Source of the DNA: JADFNO01 sp965369945
GTDB taxonomy: Bacteria; Planctomycetota; Phycisphaerae; Phycisphaerales; SM1A02
Direction of reading: 5' to 3'
DNA: 12,510 bases
Assembly: GCA_965369945.1 (NCBI GenBank)
Contig: CBDUST010000115.1
Location: 1 to 12,510, forward strand
The stretch's first letter is position 1; every line of letters begins with the position of its first letter. The position numbers and the translations under genes are program-made. Of this stretch, positions 1 through 5,771 are shown piece by piece. The notes under the pieces are model-generated. The model saw only the letters and a program-made list of their open reading frames with translations. It did not search any database and had not been told where the DNA came from.

Positions 1-264
1 GTGCGAGCATCGCTGCTGGATTGGGCCTCACGGGTGGAGCGCGACCCCAAATTGGCGGAATCGCCCGAGGCGGCAGCAGTCGTCTTCGCCACGATTCTTC
101 GGTCACTTCTTGAGCTTCGCGCCACCGAGCTGCCACAGGAAAGTGACGCCGACCAAACCCTACCGTCCGAAGACACCGGTTGGTTCGTCGATCGCATCCT
201 CGACCCGAAGATTCTGCTGGCACATAGAAAGCAACGCGACGAGACGCAAGCCGGCGCCGGGTGA
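1..264 (+). CDS. C-terminal part of an unrecognised protein
   Basis: An open frame enters from the left edge and ends at TGA 262-264, giving 87 residues. Position 1 happens to be a GTG, but the gene very probably begins outside the window. The visible part is mostly helical in character: an Ala-rich segment near residues 22-36 followed by LLELRA, then an acidic linker and a basic tail rich in K, R and Q. No family motif was recognised. A superficial resemblance to the Ala/Leu-rich helices of ScpA-like or TetR-like C-termini is too weak to name. A hairpin follows about 40 bases after the stop, which fits the end of a transcription unit. Confidence 0.55.
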   Translation: MRASLLDWASRVERDPKLAESPEAAAVVFATILRSLLELRATELPQESDADQTLPSEDTGWFVDRILDPKILLAHRKQRDETQAGAG

Positions 265-301
265 TCGGCGCTCGCCGAACCGTATTCATTACTCACCCTG
301 T

Positions 302-329
302 AAAGCCGGCGATGGCATCGCCGGTCTTT
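302..329 (+). terminator. Stem-loop downstream of the first gene, probable terminator
   Basis: CCGGCGAT (306-313) and ATCGCCGG (317-324) pair perfectly around a GGC loop. With one bulged T at 325, AAAG (302-305) and CTTT (326-329) extend the stem to 12 pairs. No long T tract follows; the next bases are C-rich. It is therefore either a weak intrinsic terminator or a 3'-end-stabilising hairpin for the gene ending at 264. It lies well upstream of the next start at 452. Confidence 0.5.
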
Positions 330-393
330 CACCCCCCGGCCAAATCATAAGGTACCAGTCTGCCAAACCGACCGGCGCGCTGATTACCTTTTC

Positions 394-423
394 TGTTCGG
401 CATGGCATTGGCTCCGCTATACT
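394..423 (+). promoter_or_regulatory. Possible sigma70-like promoter for the lipoprotein gene
   Basis: TATACT at 418-423 matches the -10 consensus TATAAT at five of six positions. The -35 side is poor: TGTTCG at 394-399 is the best at 18-base spacing. The site lies 28 bases before the ATG at 452, a plausible distance. Only the -10 box is convincing. Confidence 0.3.
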
Positions 424-451
424 GTGGGGTTGAATCACCTGCGGGTCAGTT

Positions 452-970
452 ATGCTCCATCGCAATCTTGTCAATTCTCTGCTGATACTGCTTCTCGGTG
501 GTTGCACCTCGGTGACTCGCTACGGTGATGCCACAATACACGACCGGCCTGACTTTCCGTTTGTCGTATTCGATAGCCTCTATCTACCTCAGTTTTCTCT
601 CAGCGACGAGGCCACTTATTCGTGGAAAGTGCGCGATCTGCCTTTGCCGCTCTTTCCTAAGGAGCTTGTTGTGGCAGTGGATTACTCAGACGTACCGCCA
701 AGAGGATCTTTGCAAGATGCCGTAATCCTTGTCGAGTTTCGCAGCGTCGACGGCGATCTTCTCCTGCACCAGCGTATCGAATTGACATCCTGGAAGGGCT
801 CAGCCGCCTTTGCCGACCCCGGTTGGGAGGTCTCTCTTCCGCTGCACGACCTCCCCTCCCAAACTCTGACGAACTACGACGTTGTTATCGCTGTCGCGGA
901 TCCTTCACCCGGGAACGACTACCGCGCTTGGCTGCATGGTTTGACGAAAATTGGTGGACGGGAAAACTGA
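452..970 (+). CDS. Putative lipoprotein of unknown function
   Basis: This is a 172-residue protein. Its N-terminus carries a short basic region (H3, R4), a hydrophobic run of Leu and Ile, and the lipobox L-G-G-C with Cys18, so it should be cleaved by signal peptidase II and lipid-anchored. Residue 19 is Thr, not Asp, which in proteobacteria would favour outer-membrane sorting; whether that rule holds here is unknown. The mature part is rich in alternating hydrophobic and polar residues (VVFDSLYLP, VILVEFRSVDGD, YDVVIAVADPS), suggesting a beta-sandwich. I recognise no family. The gene stands alone, 53 bases from the convergent YkgJ gene. No strong Shine-Dalgarno sequence precedes the ATG, but the lipobox spacing supports this start. 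Confidence 0.75.
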   Translation: MLHRNLVNSLLILLLGGCTSVTRYGDATIHDRPDFPFVVFDSLYLPQFSLSDEATYSWKVRDLPLPLFPKELVVAVDYSDVPPRGSLQDAVILVEFRSVDGDLLLHQRIELTSWKGSAAFADPGWEVSLPLHDLPSQTLTNYDVVIAVADPSPGNDYRAWLHGLTKIGGREN

Positions 971-1023
971 CAACCGGTTTGCACTGACACTCCGACGATC
1001 ATCGAGCACCGATGACCCCTGCT

Positions 1024-1482
1024 TCACGACTCCCCCGGCGTAGAATCACGCTGAATACGAATCTCGTCAACTGAAATCAATTGTCCGGTGTCCATCCCCG
1101 GGCATGGGGTTTCGCGCTTCACCTTCTCCCACGTCTTCGGCGTCGTGAGATTCTCCGGCCAGAACGGCCAACTCCGACACTGCGTTGGGCGCGCCTCGTA
1201 CAACGAACAGACGGCTTTGCCCGGCACCGATTTTCGATCAAGGAAGTGGCAGTCGTATCCGTGCTCAGTCTTGTGTTCGATCAATGACCAGCGACCGCGG
1301 AGCTTGCGCGCGTAACGATCTAAGAACGCTGCGCGATCAAGTCCAAAGTGCTCGGCCAACTGCGCGATATCGTCATCAGTAATCCACACGTATCCCGCCG
1401 GGCCGGTACAACAGTTGCCGCATTGGGTACAGGCGAATCGCAATCCGTCGGCGTACCACTCCACCTCAGCTTGTGCCGGCAT
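1024..1482 (-). CDS. YkgJ-family cysteine-cluster protein
   Basis: The 152-residue product has the CxCGxCC-type cluster of the YkgJ/zinc- or iron-chelating family: C18-x2-C21-x2-C24-C25, then C78, C92 and C102, with C127 near the end. The segment CSLYEARPTQCRSWPFWPE (92-110) is typical of the family, where the cysteines are thought to bind zinc or an Fe-S cluster. The molecular role is not established. The frame is open 47 codons further upstream to 1623, but that part lies inside the preceding gene and lacks family similarity, so I take the ATG at 1482. This start overlaps the end of the upstream minus-strand gene by 17 bases, implying translational coupling in a two-gene operon. The protein is soluble, with no signal peptide. 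Confidence 0.88.
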   Translation of the reverse strand: MPAQAEVEWYADGLRFACTQCGNCCTGPAGYVWITDDDIAQLAEHFGLDRAAFLDRYARKLRGRWSLIEHKTEHGYDCHFLDRKSVPGKAVCSLYEARPTQCRSWPFWPENLTTPKTWEKVKRETPCPGMDTGQLISVDEIRIQRDSTPGES

Positions 1483-2476
1483 CTTTGCGGCCAAACGCGG
1501 CCTCGTCAGGCGGCGCGGGCCACGGTTCGATCTGCACCAGATGCACCTCGGCTTCACGGCGCTTTGTCGGTAAGGCTGACAATTCGTCCGGCCGGTCGTC
1601 AAACGCAACACGATCGACGGCAAAGACTTCTGCCAGCCGCCACGCTGGACGACTGTCCAGCGCCTCGTTGATCAATTCATCGAGCCGACTCAACGAGTCG
1701 GCTGTCGCCCAAATTACCATATCAGCCCCTCGTGTCGGATTGCCCTGTGGATCATCCACACCAACGACAGCCCTCCAGAGTGTGAAACCCAGGTTCCTTC
1801 CAGCCTCGTCGACGTTCGTGTGCAAATCGACGTCCAACTCGAGTTGCCATTCGTACCGTAGCTCCATCAGCAAGTCGTCAAGGTCCGGCGAATCGTCACC
1901 GTCATGGTCGAGCACCGGGCGAATCTGCGAGGCGGACAGTGCCTGCCCGTCGTCGCCCGGCCAGGTCTGTGGCACTTCCTCCAAATCAAAACGAGTCATC
2001 AGCGCCTCGACCTGATCGCGCAGCGACAATGGCACGATGATCGAAAGCCCTTTCCATTGGTCAAGGAACACCTCGATGCACGGATCGTCGCTATTTGCAC
2101 CCGCAGCGAGCGCCGCGTCCTCCAAGAGCACCGGCTCGAAGCGCTGCCACGTCCGGAGGAAATCGCGGATGGCCACAGGCTCATGGCCGACATACACATC
2201 CACGGTGCGATACGCATCACGAGAGCTGATCTCGACGATTCCCGCCACCTGCTCCGGCAGAAGCTCAAAGGCCCCATGCAGGATCGGCGTAAGGCGCTCA
2301 TGGGAGACCACGACGTGGAAGGTATAGGTATCAGGCTCCTCATCCCGTGGCGAGTTGTAGGCGATCGTGAAACCCTGAGTGGGCGGCTGGATATCCCCCG
2401 GTTCTATGCCCAGGGGCAAGGCGAAGCCGTCGATGACGACTCGCTCTAGTCCCGTTCGTAGCCGCAGCGCTCCCAT
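1466..2476 (-). CDS. Conserved-looking hypothetical protein, operon partner of the YkgJ gene
   Basis: The product from the ATG at 2476 is 336 residues, acidic and apparently cytosolic, with no signal peptide or membrane segment. I recognise no domain. Visible features are a start of MGALRLRTGLERVVIDGFAL, a beta-rich N-terminal half (TYTFHVVVSHE, RTVDVYVGHEP), a very acidic linker (HDGDDSPDLDDLL) and a C-terminal alpha/beta part ending in a disordered tail. The frame stays open to an ATG at 2638, but those 54 extra codons are Arg/Pro-rich, lie across the promoter and start of the divergent symporter remnant, and look non-coding. No clear Shine-Dalgarno sequence precedes either start, so the exact start is uncertain. 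The stop lies inside the YkgJ coding region (17-base overlap), so the two products are probably made together. Confidence 0.72.
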   Translation of the reverse strand: MGALRLRTGLERVVIDGFALPLGIEPGDIQPPTQGFTIAYNSPRDEEPDTYTFHVVVSHERLTPILHGAFELLPEQVAGIVEISSRDAYRTVDVYVGHEPVAIRDFLRTWQRFEPVLLEDAALAAGANSDDPCIEVFLDQWKGLSIIVPLSLRDQVEALMTRFDLEEVPQTWPGDDGQALSASQIRPVLDHDGDDSPDLDDLLMELRYEWQLELDVDLHTNVDEAGRNLGFTLWRAVVGVDDPQGNPTRGADMVIWATADSLSRLDELINEALDSRPAWRLAEVFAVDRVAFDDRPDELSALPTKRREAEVHLVQIEPWPAPPDEAAFGRKDAGTS

Positions 2477-2530
2477 CAGCAGATCATGGTAGCGGCGTCG
2501 GTGCCCGCTCGGTCGGCTCGGGGTGGGCCT

Positions 2531-2560
2531 TTGCCGGTTTGGGGCTCGGTTATGTATGAT
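2531..2560 (+). promoter_or_regulatory. Probable promoter of the NSS remnant / AGCS transporter unit
   Basis: TTGCCG (2531-2536) and TATGAT (2555-2560) are separated by 18 bases and resemble sigma70 -35 and -10 boxes. They end 34 bases before the ATG at 2595. As the NSS gene body is gone, transcription from here would read through the 39-codon remnant into the AGCS gene, since no terminator is seen between 2714 and 2827. The divergent minus-strand gene begins at 2476, so the region is shared. Confidence 0.42.
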
Positions 2561-2594
2561 CCGGCCCATCCTCAAGCCAGCAAAGGGGCAACGC

Positions 2595-2714
2595 ATGGCA
2601 TCACAGCGGGCACATTGGGGCAGCAGATTGGGATTCATCCTCGCCGCAGCGGGATCGGCGGTGGGCTTGGGAAATATCTGGAAGTTCCCCTACATCACCG
2701 GCGACGGCTCCTGA
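2595..2714 (+). pseudogene. Truncated neurotransmitter:sodium symporter (NSS/SNF) N-terminus
   Basis: From the ATG at 2595 the reading frame gives 39 residues that match the NSS family start: a WGSRLGFILAAAGSAVGLGN stretch followed by IWKFPY. This is the unwound first membrane helix that binds sodium and substrate in LeuT-type carriers. Intact members continue with an N-G-G-G motif and about eleven more helices (usually 440-550 residues). Here the frame reads ITGDGS and stops at TGA 2712-2714, and no further NSS-like segment is readable in any frame up to 2826. The gene therefore lost nearly all its body, most simply by deletion. The Shine-Dalgarno AAAGGGG (2583-2589) and the promoter-like site upstream remain, so a short peptide could still be made. 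It cannot transport by itself. Confidence 0.8.
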
Positions 2715-2826
2715 CTTGGCTCAATCGCCCAACTGCGCTCAACTGGCCGCGAATTGCACTTGACCACAAAACCGGCCATGATCTGCCCCAATACTCCCGG
2801 CCAGACTCCCCTACCCCGGAGACGAA

Positions 2827-4617
2827 ATGGACGCACTGAACAATATCCTCGGTCCCATCAACGGCATCATCTGGCACAACTATGTGCTGTACGTTGTGCT
2901 GGGTGTCGGCGTGCTCTTCACGATTTGGAGCGGCGTCTGCCAATTCCGCGCACTCACGCACGGCGTGTCGGTGACTCGCGGCAAATACGATAACCCAGAC
3001 GACCCTGGTGCGATCAATCACTTCCAAGCGCTGTCCGCAGCACTCTCGGCCACGGTCGGACTCGGCAACATCGCCGGCGTCGGTGTGGCTGTGGCTTTGG
3101 GTGGACCTGGCGCCGTCTTTTGGATGTGGATGGTCGGCATCTTCGGCATGGCCATCAAGACCACCGAAGTCACCCTGTCGATGCTCTATCGCAACACCGA
3201 CGATCCTGACAACCCACACGGCGGTCCGATGTTCGTCGCCGCCAAAGCGTTCAAGGAAAGGGGGCTGCCCGGCGTAGGGAAATTCATCGGTGGGCTGTTC
3301 GTGGTGACGCTCCTGATCTCCACGATCACCGGCGGCAATATGTTCCAATCCTGGAGCGTCGGTGAAATCACGGAGAACTACTTCCACGTGCCATCGATTG
3401 TTTGCGGGATCGTCTTGGCCGTGTTGGTCGGCGCCGTCATCATCGGCGGGATCAAACGAATCGGCGCGGTCGCCGGCCGCATCGTTCCAATCATGTGTGC
3501 GCTGTATCTCATCGCCGCGGTCATCGTCTTGATCATGAACTTTGGGGAAATCCCCGCCATGCTCAAGTTGATCGTCGTCGAAGCGTTTAGCCCATCTGAG
3601 GCGCAAGGGGCGTTCCTGGGTGGAACTGCGGGCTACGCGCTTCTATGGGGAATGAAGCGAGCCCTCTTTTCCAGTGAGGCTGGTCAAGGCTCCTCGCCGA
3701 TCGCTCATTCAGCTGCAAAGACGGACGAGCCTGTCCGAGAAGCCGTCGTGGCCGGACTCGAGCCCTTCATCGATACGCTTGTGGTTTGCACGCTTACCGC
3801 GATGGTGATCCTCACTACCGGCGCGTACAACCGCGGCCCGGAAGCGAATTTCCAAGATTCATTATCCGTCCGGGTGGCCACGGTAGATTTGGATTCTGAT
3901 GGCATTCAAGACACCGATTCGAAGGATGTTCCGCTCTGGACGATCGAAAGTTCGGTCGTCCCCCCACGAAGCCAGGAAGCACGTGATACTTCAGGCCCCT
4001 GGGCCGGGGACGAGGACGTGTTCATCCTTGTTCATGGAGACCCAGATTCCAACACAGGCCACGACCTGCATCGCATGGGGGGCAGGATCGAACTCGACGA
4101 AGACGGCAACGCTGTGGCCCAATGGAACACAAACTTCGCATCGGCGATCCGACCAACGCTTGCCCACGATGATGGTCGCATCTACGTGGACTATCCCGGA
4201 CCATCGTTGACCGGGCACGCCTTTGATCGGGCCATCCCCGGTCTTGGCAAGTGGCTCGTCACACTCGCAGCCTGGCTTTTTGCGCTTTCAACCATGATCT
4301 CGTGGAGCTATTACGGCGAACAGGGGGTGGTCTTCCTTTTCGGAGACAAAGCCGTTTTCGCCTACAAAGTCATCTACTGCATCATGATCATCGTGGCCGC
4401 AGCTGGGTTCATTCAGACTGATAAAGAACTGGACAATCTCACCGCGCTGGGAACCGGCGTCATGCTTTGGGCCAATATCCCGATCATGTTGATCTTCGGT
4501 TCGATCGCAATGAAGGCCTACCACACCTACATCGGCAAGCTCAAGCGCGGGGAGTTCCCGTCGCATGACGCTCCGTCGATCACGGATGTCATGGGCGGCA
4601 AGGACGTCCAGAAGTAA
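2827..4617 (+). CDS. Alanine/glycine:cation (sodium) symporter, AGCS family, with a large insert
   Basis: An inner-membrane carrier of 596 residues that would import alanine, glycine or a related amino acid with sodium. Family hallmarks are ATVGLGNIAGVGVAVALGGP (75-94) followed by the PGAVFWMW core, and GMKRALFSSEAGQGSSPIAH (275-294). About ten hydrophobic segments are visible, for example 19-38, 154-170, 190-208, 218-238, 315-332, 474-494, 512-528 and 545-563. Typical members are about 450 residues. The excess is a hydrophilic acidic insert at roughly 336-458, between the TTGAY helix end and LTGHAF, containing DLDSDGIQDTD. The start is supported by GGAGA eight bases upstream, and an intrinsic terminator follows. 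Substrate specificity cannot be read from the sequence. The gene sits behind the NSS stump and probably shares its promoter. Confidence 0.93.
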   Translation: MDALNNILGPINGIIWHNYVLYVVLGVGVLFTIWSGVCQFRALTHGVSVTRGKYDNPDDPGAINHFQALSAALSATVGLGNIAGVGVAVALGGPGAVFWMWMVGIFGMAIKTTEVTLSMLYRNTDDPDNPHGGPMFVAAKAFKERGLPGVGKFIGGLFVVTLLISTITGGNMFQSWSVGEITENYFHVPSIVCGIVLAVLVGAVIIGGIKRIGAVAGRIVPIMCALYLIAAVIVLIMNFGEIPAMLKLIVVEAFSPSEAQGAFLGGTAGYALLWGMKRALFSSEAGQGSSPIAHSAAKTDEPVREAVVAGLEPFIDTLVVCTLTAMVILTTGAYNRGPEANFQDSLSVRVATVDLDSDGIQDTDSKDVPLWTIESSVVPPRSQEARDTSGPWAGDEDVFILVHGDPDSNTGHDLHRMGGRIELDEDGNAVAQWNTNFASAIRPTLAHDDGRIYVDYPGPSLTGHAFDRAIPGLGKWLVTLAAWLFALSTMISWSYYGEQGVVFLFGDKAVFAYKVIYCIMIIVAAAGFIQTDKELDNLTALGTGVMLWANIPIMLIFGSIAMKAYHTYIGKLKRGEFPSHDAPSITDVMGGKDVQK

Positions 4618-4644
4618 CGGCGATCCACAATTCATCGATTCTTC

Positions 4645-4680
4645 AAAGCCCAGGGAATCCCCTTCCCTGGGTTTTTTCTT
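4645..4680 (+). terminator. Strong intrinsic terminator after the AGCS gene
   Basis: CCCAGGGAA (4649-4657) pairs perfectly with TTCCCTGGG (4663-4671) around a TCCCC loop, and AAAG before it can pair with the first T residues after it. A run of six T, one C and more T follows (4672-4684). It lies 31 bases after the AGCS stop and only about 30 bases before the next start, so the 4710 gene needs its own promoter in a very short space. Confidence 0.92.
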
Positions 4681-4709
4681 TTTCCATTTGGCGCGTTACG
4701 ATTCAGTCT

Positions 4710-5348
4710 ATGTGGACCGTGGCTGAAATCGCCGATGCGGTCGAAGCCGGATTGGTCGGCGAGGCTGAGCGACTCGACGCTGAGCATGCCGTTCATGGAC
4801 TCGATGCCAAAGATGAAGTCCAGCTCCATCCCCTTTTAACCAAGGCGCTCCAAGAGGTGGGCTACGGCGTGCATCGCGAGCAGCGCTATCCCGCCGACCG
4901 GCGAAGATCCAAGCGAAGCGAAGGCGAACGGTGCGATCTGGTCTTGACGCCTGACGGCCGAGCGTTGGCCGTGCCTGATCAAACACCGACTCTCTTCGAT
5001 CCGCCCGACGCAGTCGCACTTGAAGATGCATATTGGCTGGAAGTAAAGGTCGTCGCGCAGTTCACCTGCGACGGTCCCAATCGCAACTACACCTCGCAGC
5101 TGCTTACACCGGCTCGCCAGGATGTTCGCAAGTTATCAAAGGACCGCTACACACAGAATGCGGGTCTGCTGCTCGTGTTGTTCTCGCAAGATGAGCGCGT
5201 CGCCGAACACGACTTGGCTGAATGGTTGGCGCTCGGCCTGGATCGCAACCTGCCCATCTCTTCGCCCAGCCTGCGCGAGTTCGCGATCACCGATCGCCTG
5301 GGCAACGCTCTTTGCGCGCTGGCGCTCTACCCGATCTCACATGTTTGA
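4710..5348 (+). CDS. Hypothetical protein with PD-(D/E)XK nuclease-like motif pattern
   Basis: The product has 212 residues, with no signal peptide or membrane helix. A helical N-terminus (residues 1-50) precedes a segment that fits the PD-(D/E)XK fold: E58 in GVHREQRYP, D76 in ERCDLVL, then E111-V-K113 in YWLEVKVVAQF, and later a helix around Q138-K145. The spacing D-x34-E-x-K is long because of a loop (80-107) with PDQTPTLFDPPD. The rest is an alpha/beta region (LLLVLFSQDE, 153-162) ending in LCALALYPISHV. Such folds occur in restriction, repair and Holliday-junction enzymes and also in inactive relatives, so activity is an inference. The ATG at 4710 lacks a clear Shine-Dalgarno sequence. 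TACGAT at 4697-4702 could be a -10 box, which would make the transcript nearly leaderless. The gene is not obviously in an operon. Confidence 0.68.
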   Translation: MWTVAEIADAVEAGLVGEAERLDAEHAVHGLDAKDEVQLHPLLTKALQEVGYGVHREQRYPADRRRSKRSEGERCDLVLTPDGRALAVPDQTPTLFDPPDAVALEDAYWLEVKVVAQFTCDGPNRNYTSQLLTPARQDVRKLSKDRYTQNAGLLLVLFSQDERVAEHDLAEWLALGLDRNLPISSPSLREFAITDRLGNALCALALYPISHV

Positions 5349-5400
5349 TTGAACGGTCCGGGGGTGCCACGCACAGCGTCGTCGCGCCTGTCGATCACGC

Positions 5401-5440
5401 GTCGTTTGTCCATCCGCACCGACGACTCGTCCCGGCGCGC
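5401..5440 (+). repeat. Direct repeat copy 1 with stem-loop
   Basis: This 40-base unit matches 5681-5720 at 33 of 40 positions. The first 26 bases can fold: GTCGTTTGT (5401-5409) pairs with ACCGACGAC (5418-5426), with one mismatch, one G-T wobble and an 8-base loop. It may be a copy of a dispersed element. Confidence 0.6.
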
Positions 5441-5526
5441 TGTACCTCGCTATCGGCGGCACACCGGGAGGATGTTGCCCGACCCACGGCGCCAGATTGG
5501 ACTCCTCGCCTCCACTTCCCACAAAA

Positions 5527-5559
5527 GGGGTCGGGAGTCGTTTCTGGGGTCGCGAGTGG
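5527..5559 (+). repeat. Two tandem GGGGTCG(G/C)GAGT units, REP-like
   Basis: GGGGTCGGGAGTCG (5527-5540) and GGGGTCGCGAGTGG (5546-5559) match at 12 of 14 positions with five bases between them. The first is preceded by AAAA and followed by TTT, giving an A-run, G/C core, T-run layout like REP elements mobilised by Y1 (RAYT) transposases. No RAYT gene is in the window. Confidence 0.45.
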
Positions 5560-5580
5560 ATCACAACTCATTTTTTTGTA

Positions 5581-5617
5581 GGGACTTACGCTAACCAAAT
5601 GGGACTTATCCCCATTT
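5581..5617 (+). repeat. Duplicated GGGACTTA with a hairpin, REP-like
   Basis: GGGACTTA occurs at 5581-5588 and again at 5601-5608, 20 bases apart. The second copy lies in a perfect inverted repeat, AAATGGG (5597-5603) and CCCATTT (5611-5617), with a 7-base loop. A T-run precedes the first copy (TTTTTTT, 5571-5577). It could also act as a weak transcription stop for either convergent gene. Confidence 0.45.
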
Positions 5618-5680
5618 TCGTGGTGGTTTCCCGAACTGCGAGTCAGTCCCGGCTCGACGGAATGAGCGCGTCGAGCGCGT

Positions 5681-5720
5681 GTCGTTCGTTCATCCACACC
5701 GACGACTCACCCCGAGGCGC
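5681..5720 (+). repeat. Direct repeat copy 2 with stem-loop
   Basis: This is the partner of 5401-5440. The stem GTCGTTCGT (5681-5689) with ACCGACGAC (5698-5706) keeps every pair of copy 1. Within the hairpin the copies differ only at the mismatched stem position and at two loop bases. The copy ends 51 bases before the lpxB stop. Confidence 0.6.
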
Positions 5721-5771
5721 CGGGGGGTCGTTGTAGGTCGCACTCACTCTTGCATGGACGAATGCAATCGG

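Larger units (their letters stand above)
5349..5771. other. Repeat-rich non-coding region between convergent genes
   Basis: No convincing gene is visible in these 423 bases. The short open frames are Arg/Pro/Ser-rich and show no family motif. The region holds two copies of a stem-loop repeat (5401-5440 and 5681-5720), two related GGGGTCGxGAGT units (5527-5540 and 5546-5559) and a hairpin with a duplicated GGGACTTA (5581-5617). Both flanking genes end here, so it is a 3'-3' intergenic region, the usual place for REP-like dispersed elements. No T-tracted terminator for either gene is obvious. Confidence 0.6.

Noticed and set aside
971..1023. Possible terminator between the convergent lipoprotein and YkgJ genes
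   Set aside because: Only short imperfect complementarity (CGATCATCG and nearby GATG/CATC pieces) is visible, with no T tract, so no terminator is called.
1483..1623. N-terminal extension of the YkgJ protein to 1623
   Set aside because: It would lie fully inside the upstream gene and add an Arg-rich segment absent from the family. The ATG at 1482 gives a normal family start.
2477..2638. N-terminal extension of the 336-residue minus-strand protein to the ATG at 2638
   Set aside because: The extra 54 codons are Arg/Pro/His-rich, overlap the promoter-like site and the NSS remnant start on the other strand, and have no ribosome binding site at the right distance.
2695..3606. A 303-codon open frame on the minus strand
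   Set aside because: It lies wholly antisense to the AGCS gene, is dominated by Asp, His, Gly and Arg as expected from the reverse of a GC-rich membrane gene, and shows no family motif.
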